Positions 23,142 to 31,916 of a stretch of 64,000 nucleotides of DNA are shown here, in pieces. The notes beneath the pieces are model-generated. The model had not been told where the DNA came from. It saw only the letters and a list, made by a program, of their open reading frames with translations, and made no database searches. Position numbers and translations under genes: made by a program. This stretch comes from Pseudomonas sp. Irchel 3H7 (lineage in GTDB: Bacteria; Pseudomonadota; Gammaproteobacteria; Pseudomonadales; Pseudomonadaceae). Every line of letters begins with the position of its first letter. Position 1 is the stretch's first letter. The stretch spans positions 124,001-188,000 of the forward strand of contig NZ_FYEA01000010.1 in assembly GCF_900187605.1 (NCBI RefSeq), read 5' to 3'.

Positions 23142-24160
23142 GCTTTCACCTCATCGATTGGCAATGGTGCACGTTCGGAAACCAGTTTGGCGTCGCGCAT
23201 CGCCTGCCAGAAACCGGCAGGAATAACGGCTGACAATGCGCCGACATCCTCAGCGATACGACCGGGTTTGCTAGCGCCGGGAATCACTGCAGCGACCGCC
23301 GGATTGGCCAGCGAAAACTGCAGCGCAGCGGCTTTGATATCGACGTTGTAAGCGGCGGCGATGCGCTTGATCTGCTCGACCTTGGCGATGACCTCAGGGC
23401 TGGCCTGCTGGTATTCGAAGTGCGAGCCACCGGCCAGAATGCCCGAGCTGTAAGGGCCACCGACAACGATTTCAACGTTCTGCGCCAGCGCCGAATCCAT
23501 CAAGCGTTGCAACGGGCGCTCGTGATCCAGCAGCGTGTAGCGGCCGGCCAACAGGAAGCCATCCGGCTGCGCTTCGCTGAGGTCGAGGGTCAGTTCGCAC
23601 GGCTCGACTTTGTTCACGCCCAGGCCCCAGCCTTTGATCACGCCTTCTTCGCGCAAGCGGGTAAGGACTTTGAACGCGCCGGTGCGGGCCTGATTGAAGT
23701 ATTCCAGCCATTGATCACCGTAAAAGTCCTGCGCGATGTCGTGCACCCAGACAATGTCGAGGCGATCGGTTTGCAGGCGTTTGAGGCTGTCTTCGATCGA
23801 ACGCATAGTCGCGTCGGCGCTGTAGTCATTGACGATCTTGTTCGGACGACCGTGTTCGAAAACCCCGCTTTTTTCGCCGAGATCGCGGGCGGCGGCGTCT
23901 TCGACTTCATCGAGGATGACCCGACCGACCTTGCTGCTCAGCACGTAGTCGTCGCGCTTGTATTGCTTCAGCGCTTCGCCGAGGCGGATCTCCGACAGCC
24001 CGGAGCCGTAGAACGGCGCGGTGTCGAAGTAACGCACGCCGGCATCCCACGCGGCATGCACGGTAGCTTGCGCTTCGTCTTCGGGGATGGCGCGGAACAT
24101 GTTGCCCAGTGGCGCGGTGCCGAAGCCCAGTTGGCCGGGCAGTTTGTCTTTCAAGCTCAT
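23138..24160 (-). CDS. Aldo/keto reductase
   Basis: A 340-residue TIM-barrel reductase of the L-fucose/D-threo-aldose dehydrogenase-like branch. The opening LGFGTAPLGNMFRAI, the catalytic Asp-Tyr-Lys-His set (RYFDTAPFYGSGLSEIRLG; VLSSKVGR; VWVHDI) and the C-terminal cofactor loop V-I-P-G-A-S-K-P-G-R-I are visible. First gene of the AKR-SDR-SRPBCC cluster and divergent from a LysR regulator 113 bases away. Together they suggest breakdown or modification of a sugar or aromatic carbonyl, inferred only. Confidence 0.88.
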   Translation of the reverse strand: MSLKDKLPGQLGFGTAPLGNMFRAIPEDEAQATVHAAWDAGVRYFDTAPFYGSGLSEIRLGEALKQYKRDDYVLSSKVGRVILDEVEDAAARDLGEKSGVFEHGRPNKIVNDYSADATMRSIEDSLKRLQTDRLDIVWVHDIAQDFYGDQWLEYFNQARTGAFKVLTRLREEGVIKGWGLGVNKVEPCELTLDLSEAQPDGFLLAGRYTLLDHERPLQRLMDSALAQNVEIVVGGPYSSGILAGGSHFEYQQASPEVIAKVEQIKRIAAAYNVDIKAAALQFSLANPAVAAVIPGASKPGRIAEDVGALSAVIPAGFWQAMRDAKLVSERAPLPIDEVKA

Positions 24161-24273
24161 GGGTTTTTCCTCAATAGGTTCTGGGTCTGTGTGACCGTTG
24201 AGCAGATCCTAGATTGCGACACCGAGACCGTCCAAGACATAATGCGCAGCACTTGAGTCCCTAAAGGTCTGAC

Positions 24274-25170
24274 ATGATCGACATCCGCCAATTGCGCTAC
24301 TTCGTTGTCGTCGCCGAGGAAGAACACGTCGGTCGCGCCGCCGAACGGCTGCATATTTCCCAGTCGCCACTGAGCCGGCAGATCGCCCAGCTCGAAGAGC
24401 GCCTGGGTCTGACGCTGTTCGAGCGCAGCCAGCAACGTATTCGCCTGACTCGCGACGGCCAGACTTTTCTTGCCGAAACCCGCGCCCTGCTCACCCACGC
24501 CAATCGCCTCGAGTCCCTCGGCAAACGCCTCGGTCGCGGTGAAGAAGGCGGTTTGTGCATCGGCTATATCGAGAACGCCATGCACGCCGGCGTCCTGCCC
24601 AATGCCTTGCGCGTGTTGCGTGCGGATCGTCCCAACGTCCATGTCGCGCTGTACAACCTCAGCTCCGCCGAGCAATTGGAAGGCTTGCGACAGCGTAGTC
24701 TCGATATCGCCTTGGTGAGTGAGCCGCCGACCGATGACGACCCTGATCTGTTGGGCTTTCAGGTGCTGGATGATCCGATGCTGCTGGCGTTGCCGGAACA
24801 CCATCCATTGGCGCAACAAGCGGCGTTGAGTCCCGATGATCTGGCTGATCAGGAATGGATCGGCGTGCAGCCGCGTCAGGATGCCAATGATGAGTTCGTC
24901 AGCGCCTGCATCCGCGCCGGCTTCACCCCGGATGTGCGCATGCAGGCGACCGAACCGTTTACCGCGCTGGGGTTGGTGGCGTCGGGGTTGGGGATTGCGA
25001 TGATTCAGAAGGGTTTGAGCCATAACGCGCCGCCGGGCGTGGTGTTGCGCGAGCTGCCGTGGCTGACCTTGACCACGCCATTGTGGGCGGCGTGGCACCG
25101 GATCAATTTGCGGCCATTGGTCGAGACTTTCCGCACCGTTTTGACAGGTAATGAGATTTCCGCTGACTGA
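24274..25170 (+). CDS. LysR-family transcriptional regulator
   Basis: A 298-residue regulator with winged helix IDIRQLRYFVVVAEEEHVGR, AAERLHISQSPLSRQIAQLE and an effector domain. It is of the CatR/BenM-like sub-branch by its N-terminal pattern (LRYFVVVAEE-x-H). Divergent from the AKR-SDR-SRPBCC cluster, it is the obvious candidate to control it. A REP pair begins 4 bases after its stop. Confidence 0.9.
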   Translation: MIDIRQLRYFVVVAEEEHVGRAAERLHISQSPLSRQIAQLEERLGLTLFERSQQRIRLTRDGQTFLAETRALLTHANRLESLGKRLGRGEEGGLCIGYIENAMHAGVLPNALRVLRADRPNVHVALYNLSSAEQLEGLRQRSLDIALVSEPPTDDDPDLLGFQVLDDPMLLALPEHHPLAQQAALSPDDLADQEWIGVQPRQDANDEFVSACIRAGFTPDVRMQATEPFTALGLVASGLGIAMIQKGLSHNAPPGVVLRELPWLTLTTPLWAAWHRINLRPLVETFRTVLTGNEISAD

Positions 25171-25173
25171 ACG

Positions 25174-25274
25174 GGCCTCATCGCGGGCAAGCCCGCTCCC
25201 ACAGGTTCATGGGTGAGCCTGAACTTTGTGTACGCCGCAAATCCCTGTGGGAGCGGGCTTGCCCGCGATGAGGC
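25174..25274. repeat. REP pair (gcgggc family)
   Basis: Near-perfect facing copies ggcctcatcgcgggcaagcc and its complement (ggcttgcccgcgatgaggcc) are separated by about 50 unrelated bases. It lies directly after the LysR gene. Confidence 0.9.
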
Positions 25275-25342
25275 CAGCAGCCACAACCATTGCCCTCGGG
25301 CGTTCTACACTCAGCGGATACGCACCCAGCCGTGAGTTGACC

Positions 25343-26002
25343 ATGAAAATGTCCGCACAAATGACCGTCGTCGCGGTACTCGCCACCCTCGCTTATCTGG
25401 GTCTGGCCGTGTGGGGCATTGGCGGTGTGGCGATGTTCTTTTCCCATGGCTCGCTGGTGATCGTCGCACTGGCGACGGTGGCCATGGTGATCGCCTCACT
25501 GTTCAGCGAGGTCAACCTCAGCTCCGGTGAGCGTGAAGATCGCGCCAATCGCTGGGTGATTCCGGCGTTTGGGGTGATCGGACTGGTCAGTGGTTTCTTG
25601 CCGGCCTACTGCGACCGGGTGAACTTCTGGACGGTGGGCGGCGAAGGCGTGCGCTGGCTCGGCACTTTGCTGTTCATCATCGGCGGCGCGCTGCGATTGT
25701 GGCCGGTGTTTGTGCTGGGGCGGCGGTTTAGTGGATTGGTGGCGATTCAGCCGGGGCATCGGTTGGTCACCGATGGCATTTATCAACACCTGCGTAATCC
25801 GAGTTATCTGGGGCTGGTGGTCAATGCCGTGGGCTGGGCGCTGGCATTTCGCTCGGTGGTCGGCTTGATGCTGGCGGCGCTGACGTTGATTCCGCTGATT
25901 GCCCGGATTCATTCGGAGGAGGCGCTGCTGCGAGCGCAGTTTGGGGCGGAGTACGACGCTTATTGCGCGCGCAGTTGGCGGTTGCTGCCCGGCGTTTATT
26001 GA
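25343..26002 (+). CDS. Isoprenylcysteine carboxyl methyltransferase family protein
   Basis: A 219-residue integral membrane protein with five predicted spans. The C-terminal ICMT/PEMT signature is clear: GHRLVTDGIYQHLRNPSYLG, then A-R-I-H-S-E-E-A-L-L-x-A-Q-F-G-x-E-Y-D-A-Y. Bacterial members methylate lipids or small hydrophobic molecules, or remain uncharacterised; no prenylated protein partner is expected here. The start at the second available ATG region (MKMSAQM) avoids a 39-residue prefix that overlaps the REP element. Confidence 0.82.
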   Translation: MKMSAQMTVVAVLATLAYLGLAVWGIGGVAMFFSHGSLVIVALATVAMVIASLFSEVNLSSGEREDRANRWVIPAFGVIGLVSGFLPAYCDRVNFWTVGGEGVRWLGTLLFIIGGALRLWPVFVLGRRFSGLVAIQPGHRLVTDGIYQHLRNPSYLGLVVNAVGWALAFRSVVGLMLAALTLIPLIARIHSEEALLRAQFGAEYDAYCARSWRLLPGVY

Positions 26003-26009
26003 TTTGCGA

Positions 26010-26118
26010 ACACAGTCCCCCTGTAGGAGTGAGCCTGCTCGCGATAGCGGTGTGTCAGTCAAATCTGTGTGTCTGACACACCGCTATCGCGAGCAGGCTC
26101 ACTCCTACAAGGGACTGT
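26010..26118. repeat. REP pair (gcgagc family), long perfect arms
   Basis: Arms from cacagtccccctgtaggagt to gcgatagcggtgtgtcag are mirrored almost perfectly on the far side (ctgacacaccgctatcgc...tgtaggagt complement). The loop is about 13 bases, so the RNA could form an exceptionally long hairpin. It lies between convergent genes. Confidence 0.9.
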
Positions 26119-26124
26119 GTTGTG

Positions 26125-26793
26125 TCAGTTTTTTTGCAGGTGAAGTTTGCCGTCGTTGTCGACCTTGACCTGCACCGCAGCATAACTGGCCAACGTCGTA
26201 TGGGCCGTTTCCAGCGGATGCTGATGCGTGGTGGTGATGATCATCAGCGGTGCACCGGCCGCTTCGGCAGCCTGAATACCGACGGTGGCGTCTTCAAAGA
26301 TCAGGCAATCATGCGGCTCCAGGCCCAGTCGTTTGGCCGCCAGTAAATAGCCGGCCGGGTCGGGCTTACCCGCCTTCACATCTTCAGCGGTGATCATCAC
26401 CGCAGGCTCTGGAATCCCCGCCGCCGCCATGCGCCGCAAGGCCAGATCCCGTGGCGCCGAGGTCACCATCGCCCAGCGATCTTTGGGCAGGCTGTTGAGA
26501 AACTTCGCCGCGCCGGGAATCTCGACAATGCCTTCAACGTCTCCGATTTCCGCCTCGGTAATGAACGCCGCTTGGGCATCAGCATCCACCCCCGGCAGGT
26601 TCAGACGGGTGATGGTGTCGATGGCGCGCACGCCATGAATGGTCGGCAAAAAGGTCTCCACATCGACGCCATGGCGCACGGCCCAGGCTGACCAGATTCG
26701 CTCAGCGGCGGCAATGGAGTTGAGGACAGTGCCGTCCATGTCGAACAGAAACGCGCCGAACGCGCGATCGAATACAGCATCGTGAGCAGACAA
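26125..26793 (-). CDS. HAD-IA family sugar phosphatase
   Basis: A 222-residue hydrolase with HAD motif I FLFDMDGTVLNS (nucleophile first Asp), motif II V-T-S-A-P, motif III Lys in KAGKPDPAGYLLAA and motif IV FEDATVGIQAA. This pattern and the all-helical cap fit 2-deoxyglucose-6-phosphate/hexitol phosphatases (YfbT/DOG type). The start is a TTG with AGAGGA 7-9 bases upstream; upstream in-frame starts lack a ribosome site. Monocistronic, convergent with the ICMT gene. Confidence 0.85.
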   Translation of the reverse strand: MSAHDAVFDRAFGAFLFDMDGTVLNSIAAAERIWSAWAVRHGVDVETFLPTIHGVRAIDTITRLNLPGVDADAQAAFITEAEIGDVEGIVEIPGAAKFLNSLPKDRWAMVTSAPRDLALRRMAAAGIPEPAVMITAEDVKAGKPDPAGYLLAAKRLGLEPHDCLIFEDATVGIQAAEAAGAPLMIITTTHQHPLETAHTTLASYAAVQVKVDNDGKLHLQKN

Positions 26794-26862
26794 AGGTTCG
26801 CATCCTCTGGCAAAAGACCGGGCGGGCAATGTAGCACTTGCCCGGCCGATTCACCCAGCGTG

Positions 26863-27276
26863 TCAGTGCAGGCGCGGTGCCTTGGATTTGAAGGCGCTGT
26901 CGACGCAGTCGAGCAACTGCCCAATGGCCCACGGCTTTTTGATGAACGCCACCGGATGCTTGACCCCGGAGGTCTCGGGCGTTTCATAGCCGGACATGAC
27001 CATCACCGGTTTGTCCGGCCAGCGGTCGCCGACCAGGTTGGCCAGATCCGCGCCATTAAGGGTGCCGGGCATGGTGATGTCAGTCAGCAGCAACGCCACG
27101 TTCGGGGCGTTTTGCTCAAGGTAAAGTGATGCGGCGTCGGCACTGGTCTGCGGCTCGACCTTGAAACCTTCCTCCTGAAGAATTTCGCAGAGAAACTCCA
27201 GAATCAACGGATCGTCCTCAACCACCAGAATCAATCCGTCAGGAAGGTGCGCGCTCGCCGTCGGTGTTGGGCACAT
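26863..27276 (-). CDS. Single-domain response regulator
   Basis: A 137-residue receiver without an output domain. The acidic cluster Glu20-Asp21-Asp22, phospho-acceptor Asp66 (LLLTDITMPG), Ser95 (VMSGY) and the conserved Lys in FIKKPW are in place. The loop after Asp66 (GTLNGADLANLV) matches receivers that work with hybrid kinases. Such proteins act by protein contact or as phosphate sinks. The start ATG with GGGAG is preferred to a frame 46 residues longer. No kinase gene is adjacent, though the hybrid kinase at 47598 has a similar receiver. Confidence 0.85.
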   Translation of the reverse strand: MCPTPTASAHLPDGLILVVEDDPLILEFLCEILQEEGFKVEPQTSADAASLYLEQNAPNVALLLTDITMPGTLNGADLANLVGDRWPDKPVMVMSGYETPETSGVKHPVAFIKKPWAIGQLLDCVDSAFKSKAPRLH

Positions 27277-27475
27277 GGAACTGCACTCCCTGAATTGCAT
27301 TAACGATTTAGCGGCTTGAATCCGCTGCTTAACTGGTATGAGCAGCGGGCTCTGCAGAAATTCATTTTTGATACAGGTCTTTTGCGAAAGGCCATTTTTG
27401 CCCGTCGCCGGCAATCGTTCGCGACGGCGTATTTGTGGTTAAAATGCCGGCCCTTTTGCTTGCCGATCCTGACTG

Positions 27476-28417
27476 ATGAACCCTGAAGCCCTCGCCATTC
27501 TCCACGCCCATCTGCTGCCGGCCCTCGCTGCAGCACCGAGCGAAACCCGTCGCCTGTTCCACGGGCGCGGACGCTGCTGGGCCGGGCTGGAGCAGTTGAC
27601 CGTGGACTGGCTGCAAGGCGTGGTGCTGGTGTCGCTGTTCAAGGAACCAGCGCCTGAGCAACTGGACAATCTCAAGGCGTTGCTGCTGGAGCTCACCGGT
27701 TCCGCCGAATGGAAACAGTCTGGCGCGCACACCTTGCTGATCCAGCATCGCTACTTGCCGCAGAGCACTGCCGAATGGCTGCTGGGTGATGAGATCGACG
27801 AAATGAGCATCGTCGAGGGCGGCTTGCAATACCGCGTCGACCTGGGCCGCAAGCAAAACACCGGGTTGTTTCTCGACATGCGTTACGGGCGCAACTGGGT
27901 GCGCGAACAGGCCAGCGGCAAACGCGTGCTCAACCTGTTTGCCTACACCTGCGGTTTTTCCGTGGCCGCCATCGAGGGTGGCGCGAGCCATGTGGTCAAT
28001 CTGGACATGTCCCGCGCCGCGCTGAGCCGTGGCCGCGACAACCATCGCTTGAACGGCCATGACCTGAGCAAAGTCAGTTTCCTCGGCCACGACCTGTTCA
28101 AGTCCTGGGGCAAGGTGATCAACAGCGGCCCGTATGATCTGGTGATCATCGATCCGCCGTCGTTCCAGAAAGGCAGTTTCCTGCTGACCAAGGATTACCA
28201 GCGCGTGCTGCGCCGTTTGCCGGAATTGCTCACCGCGCAGGGCACGGTACTGGCGTGCATGAATGACCCGGCGTTCGGTTCGGACTTTCTGATTGATGGC
28301 GTGACGCAGGAAGCGCCGAGTCTGCGTTTTGTAGAGCGGCTGGAGAATCCGCCGGAGTTTCCGGACATTGATCCTGAAAGCGGACTCAAGGCTTTGGTCT
28401 TCCAGCGCACCCCCTGA
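27476..28417 (+). CDS. Class I SAM-dependent methyltransferase (RlmI/RlmK-like)
   Basis: A 313-residue enzyme with the SAM-binding motif VLNLFAYTCGFSVAAIEGGA, the second acidic motif VVNLDMSRAAL and the catalytic loop DLVIIDPPSFQKGSF. The F-L-D-M-R-x-x-R segment before motif I is typical of rRNA 5-methylcytosine/7-methylguanine methyltransferases of the RlmI/RlmK group, here without an N-terminal PUA or THUMP domain. rRNA is the likely but unproven target. Monocistronic, followed by a REP pair. Confidence 0.82.
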   Translation: MNPEALAILHAHLLPALAAAPSETRRLFHGRGRCWAGLEQLTVDWLQGVVLVSLFKEPAPEQLDNLKALLLELTGSAEWKQSGAHTLLIQHRYLPQSTAEWLLGDEIDEMSIVEGGLQYRVDLGRKQNTGLFLDMRYGRNWVREQASGKRVLNLFAYTCGFSVAAIEGGASHVVNLDMSRAALSRGRDNHRLNGHDLSKVSFLGHDLFKSWGKVINSGPYDLVIIDPPSFQKGSFLLTKDYQRVLRRLPELLTAQGTVLACMNDPAFGSDFLIDGVTQEAPSLRFVERLENPPEFPDIDPESGLKALVFQRTP

Positions 28418-28428
28418 CACCCCCGAAG

Positions 28429-28530
28429 ATCCCTTGTAGGAGTGAGCCTGCTCGCGATAGCGGTGTGTCAGATATCACCTATTTTACTGATAGACCGCTA
28501 TCGCGAGCAGGCTCACTCCTACAAGGGGAT
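28429..28530. repeat. REP pair (gcgagc family)
   Basis: Arms cccttgtaggagtgagcctg-ctcgcgatagcggt and their complement enclose about 28 bases. The flanks match the elements at 26010 and 30558. It lies between convergent genes. Confidence 0.9.
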
Positions 28531-28539
28531 TGTGGTGAA

Positions 28540-29319
28540 TCAGGGAGTTGGCGGGCGCAACACCAGCGCAAACAACTCACCATGCCCGGTGACATTGAGC
28601 TTGTGATACAGATTGCGCCGATGCACCTTGACCGTCTCCGGCGAGATGCCCATTTGCTGGGCCATCGCCTTGCTGGAGAATCCCTGCAAGATCAGCCGCG
28701 CCGTATCGACCTCGCGCACCGTCAGCCGCGCATCGAAACGATCAAGCAACGTTGCCAGATCACCGACCGGCGTTTCCGCCACCGCGCCCTGCGGCGGCAG
28801 CAACTGCACATGCCGACGCATCGCCGCCAACACCCAGTCACGCACGCACAGCAGTCGACCCTGCTCGGCCATGCCGAACGGCGTCGAACGGCCCAAGGAC
28901 AAACCGAGCACGCCGCCCTCGACATTGATCATGAACTGCAACTCGTCCTCGCCCACCACTGAACGAAAATAGCTCTGGTAGTACTCGCTGTGCAGAAACT
29001 GGTCCGGCGCCACCGAGGCGAGGCTGTGCAAGCCGTCGGCAATGCCGGTCGATGCGACCTGGTAAAACGGATCGAGCAGGTACATGCCGGCGCTGTAACT
29101 GGCCAGTTCTTCCTGCTCGTCGGCGCGGCCCTGGCTGTCGAAGTCGATCAGCAACTGCGGCGCCTGCCCGGCTTTCATCAGCGCCACCAGCGCGTTGTCC
29201 AGCGGCACCAGCAAACGCAACGTGTCCACCAGCGCACGCCAGAAACCCTCTTGGCCAACACCGGCGAATACCCGCGCCAGACTTTGATGCACCGGCAGTT
29301 CCTGCAGTAACGCGTCCAC
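28540..29319 (-). CDS. LuxR-family transcriptional regulator
   Basis: A 259-residue regulator with a C-terminal LuxR helix-turn-helix (LILQGFSSKAMAQQMGISPE, TVKVHRRNLYHKLNV). The N-terminal 190 residues do not show the acyl-homoserine-lactone pocket tryptophans, so it is probably not a quorum sensor but binds another ligand. The GTG start follows AAGGGG. It is divergent from a polyamine-type binding-protein gene and a P1 peptidase gene, and is likely to control them. Confidence 0.85.
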   Translation of the reverse strand: MDALLQELPVHQSLARVFAGVGQEGFWRALVDTLRLLVPLDNALVALMKAGQAPQLLIDFDSQGRADEQEELASYSAGMYLLDPFYQVASTGIADGLHSLASVAPDQFLHSEYYQSYFRSVVGEDELQFMINVEGGVLGLSLGRSTPFGMAEQGRLLCVRDWVLAAMRRHVQLLPPQGAVAETPVGDLATLLDRFDARLTVREVDTARLILQGFSSKAMAQQMGISPETVKVHRRNLYHKLNVTGHGELFALVLRPPTP

Positions 29320-29429
29320 GCACTACCCCTTTTGAGTAACCCATGATGGGAATGGGTCAGGCGTGACCGGCCCGATAGGCTGAGCACTCCTGTTCATCAC
29401 CGGCCTGCACAGGCCAGGAGTGCCGCATC

Positions 29430-30545
29430 ATGCGTCGTCACCGAGGCTGTATCAACCTCAGCATAAAACTGGGCCTGCTGGCCGGTCTCAGCGCCAGCTC
29501 AATTGCCATGGCCGCCGACGCACCAAGCGTGCATGTCTACAACTGGTACGACTACATCGGCCCGAACACCCTGCACGATTTCCAGCGCGACAGCGGTATC
29601 CAGCCGGTCTACGACACCTTCGACAGTGCCGAAGTCCTTGAAGGCAAACTGATGACCAGCCGCAGCGGCTATGACGTGGTGGTGGCGAGCAACTTCAGCC
29701 TGCCGACGCTGATCAAGGCCGGCGCCCTCGCCCCGCTGCCGCGCGAGCAACTGCCGGGCTGGAAGAATCTCGACAGCGACTTGCTGGCGAAACTGGCCAA
29801 CAACGATCCCGGCAATCAGTACGCGGTGCCGTACCTGTGGGGCACCAACGGCATCGGTTACAACGTCGACAAAGTGCGCGCGGCGTTAGGCGACAAGGCG
29901 CCGGTGGATTCGTGGGATCTGGTGTTCAACGAAGACAACCTCGCCAAACTCGGCCAATGCGGCGTGGCGATGCTCGATTCACCGTCGGAAATGCTGCCGG
30001 TCGCCCTGCACTATCTCGGTCTGCCACCGAACAGCACCGATCCTGAAGACTATAAAAAAGCCGAAGTGTTGCTGCTGAAACTGCGCCCGCACATTGCCTA
30101 CTTCAACTCGTCGAAATTCATCAGCGACCTGTCCAACGGCAACATTTGTGTAGCGGTCGGTTGGTCGGGCGCGATGCTGGAAGCCAAGACCAATGCCGAG
30201 CAAGCCAACAACGGCGTGAAAATCGCCTACAGCCTGCCCAAGGAAGGTGCGCCGGTGTGGTTCGACACGCTGGTGCTGCTCAAGGACGCGCCGAATCGTC
30301 CTCAGGGTCTGGCCTTTATCGACTATCTGCTGCGCCCCGAAGTGATCGCGCCGGTCAGTGATCATCTGTCTTATCCCAATGGCAATCGTGCGGCGACAGC
30401 GCTGGTGGCCGCCGCGACTCGGGACAATCCGGCGGTGTATCCCTCCGCTGCAGCGATGGCCACGCTGTACACCCTTGAACCCCTGCCGAAAGCCAGCGAA
30501 CGAGTGCGCACGCGGGTGTGGAGCAAGGTCAAGAACGGCCAGTAA
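29430..30545 (+). CDS. Polyamine-type periplasmic substrate-binding protein (PotF/SpuD-like)
   Basis: A 371-residue exported receptor. After a signal peptide ending near SIAMA-AD comes the putrescine/spermidine-binder opening VHVYNWYDYIGPNTLHDFQR, then YDTFDSAEVLEGKLM, P-Y-L-W-G-T-N-G-I-G-Y-N-V-D and the late VAVGWSGAMLEA. The aromatic/acidic pocket residues implied by W-Y-D and W-G-T-N fit amine binding. No permease or ATPase gene is near, so it may share one elsewhere or act as a sensor. It lies between a divergent LuxR gene and a downstream P1 peptidase gene. Confidence 0.88.
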   Translation: MRRHRGCINLSIKLGLLAGLSASSIAMAADAPSVHVYNWYDYIGPNTLHDFQRDSGIQPVYDTFDSAEVLEGKLMTSRSGYDVVVASNFSLPTLIKAGALAPLPREQLPGWKNLDSDLLAKLANNDPGNQYAVPYLWGTNGIGYNVDKVRAALGDKAPVDSWDLVFNEDNLAKLGQCGVAMLDSPSEMLPVALHYLGLPPNSTDPEDYKKAEVLLLKLRPHIAYFNSSKFISDLSNGNICVAVGWSGAMLEAKTNAEQANNGVKIAYSLPKEGAPVWFDTLVLLKDAPNRPQGLAFIDYLLRPEVIAPVSDHLSYPNGNRAATALVAAATRDNPAVYPSAAAMATLYTLEPLPKASERVRTRVWSKVKNGQ

Positions 30546-30557
30546 GAACAACGCATT

Positions 30558-30653
30558 CCCCCTGTAGGAGCGAGCCTGCTCACGATAGCGGTCTGCCTGA
30601 TAACACTGTTTTGCCGGACAAACCGCTATCGCGAGCAGGCTCACTCCTACAGG
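30558..30653. repeat. REP pair (gcgagc family)
   Basis: Arms ccctgtaggagcgagcctgc-tcacgatagcggt and the complementary accgctatcgcgagcagg-ctcactcctacagg enclose about 30 bases. It separates the binding-protein and peptidase genes, so both may still be on one transcript with differing stability. Confidence 0.9.
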
Positions 30654-30694
30654 TTTTGTGATTCACCAGACATTTTTTAGAGAGACAGAAATCA

Positions 30695-31813
30695 ATGAAA
30701 CCTCGTGCCCGTGACCTCAACATCCGCATTGGCCAACTACCTCCCGGCCCGCTCAACGCCATCACCGATGTCCCCGGCGTGCGCGTCGGCCACAGCAATG
30801 TGCGCGGAAGCAGCAGTGCCGGACGCGACATCTGCACCGGCGTCACGCTGATCGAACCGCGTCCGGGTTCGACCAATCAGCAACCGTGTTTTGCCGGCGT
30901 GCATGTGCTCAACGGCAATGGTGACGCCACCGGACTTGAGTGGATTCGCGAGGCGGGTCTGCTGACCAGCCCGATTGCGTTCACCAACACCCACAGCCTC
31001 GGTGTGGTGCGCGATGCATTGATTGCACTGGATCGCCAGCAACAACCGGACGACGGTCGCCTCTACTGGAACATGCCGGTGGTGCTGGAAACCTTTGACG
31101 GCTTGCTCAATGACATCAACGGTTTTCACGTCCAGCCTGAACACGTCGCCGAAGCGCTCTTCGCCGCCGTGGATGGTCCCGTCACGGAAGGCGCCGTCGG
31201 CGGCGGCAGCGGCATGATCTGCCATGAATTCAAGGGAGGCATCGGCACCGCGTCGCGCCGTTTGAGCAGTGCTCAGGGCGGCTGGACTGTCGGCGCAATC
31301 GTACAGGCCAACCACGGTATTCGCAGTGAGTTGCGGGTCGACGGCTACCCGGTCGGACGTTACATGGAGCAGAAAGATTCGCCGTTCTTGCGCGCCTCAT
31401 TACCGCATCCGGGCATGGGTTCGATCGTCGTCTGCCTGGCCACCGATGCGCCGCTGTTGCCGCACCAGTGCACACGTCTGGCGCAACGCGCGAGCCTGGG
31501 CCTGGCGCGCACCGGCGGCGGTAACGAGGATCACAGCGGCGACATCTTCATCGCCTTCGCCACCGGCAACGCTCACGTGCCGCCCGCGGCCTACGAAGGC
31601 AAAGGCGCGCCGACCTGCGATGGTTTGCGCATGGTCAACAATGACCACATCAGCGAGCTGTTCCTGGCCGCGACCGAAGCGGTTGAAGAAGCGATCATCA
31701 ATGCGTTGCTGACCAGCGACAGCACCGAGGGCAACGGCCATTCGGTGCCGGGACTGGATGCCGAAACCCTGCTCGCTGCCCTCGAAAAATCAGGCTGGCC
31801 CGGCGCCCGCTGA
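30695..31813 (+). CDS. P1 family peptidase (DmpA/beta-aminopeptidase-like)
   Basis: A 372-residue N-terminal-nucleophile hydrolase. The family opening GPLNAITDVPGVRVGHSNV, the segment GAVGGGSGMICHEFKGGIGT and the autoprocessing site Gly242-Ser243 in PGMGSIVVCLATDAPLLP are present; cleavage would free Ser243 as the nucleophile of the beta chain. Characterised relatives (DmpA, BapA) release D- or beta-amino acids from peptides or hydrolyse short amides. No signal peptide. Grouped with an amine-binding receptor and LuxR regulator, so an amide or modified-polyamine substrate is a reasonable guess. Confidence 0.88.
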   Translation: MKPRARDLNIRIGQLPPGPLNAITDVPGVRVGHSNVRGSSSAGRDICTGVTLIEPRPGSTNQQPCFAGVHVLNGNGDATGLEWIREAGLLTSPIAFTNTHSLGVVRDALIALDRQQQPDDGRLYWNMPVVLETFDGLLNDINGFHVQPEHVAEALFAAVDGPVTEGAVGGGSGMICHEFKGGIGTASRRLSSAQGGWTVGAIVQANHGIRSELRVDGYPVGRYMEQKDSPFLRASLPHPGMGSIVVCLATDAPLLPHQCTRLAQRASLGLARTGGGNEDHSGDIFIAFATGNAHVPPAAYEGKGAPTCDGLRMVNNDHISELFLAATEAVEEAIINALLTSDSTEGNGHSVPGLDAETLLAALEKSGWPGAR

Positions 31814-31825
31814 CACCGTAAAAAC

Positions 31826-31916
31826 ACTGTAGGAGTTGCCGAAGGCTGCGATCTTTTGATTTTGCTTTTAAAAGACAAGATCAAAAGATCGCAGCCTTCG
31901 GCAGCTCCTACAGGGG
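31826..31916. repeat. REP-like inverted repeat (gatctttt family)
   Basis: Arms ctgtaggagttgccgaaggc-tgcgatcttttgat and the complementary atcaaaagatcgcagcc-ttcggcagctcctacag with a loop of about 17 bases. It fills the gap between convergent genes almost exactly. Confidence 0.9.
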
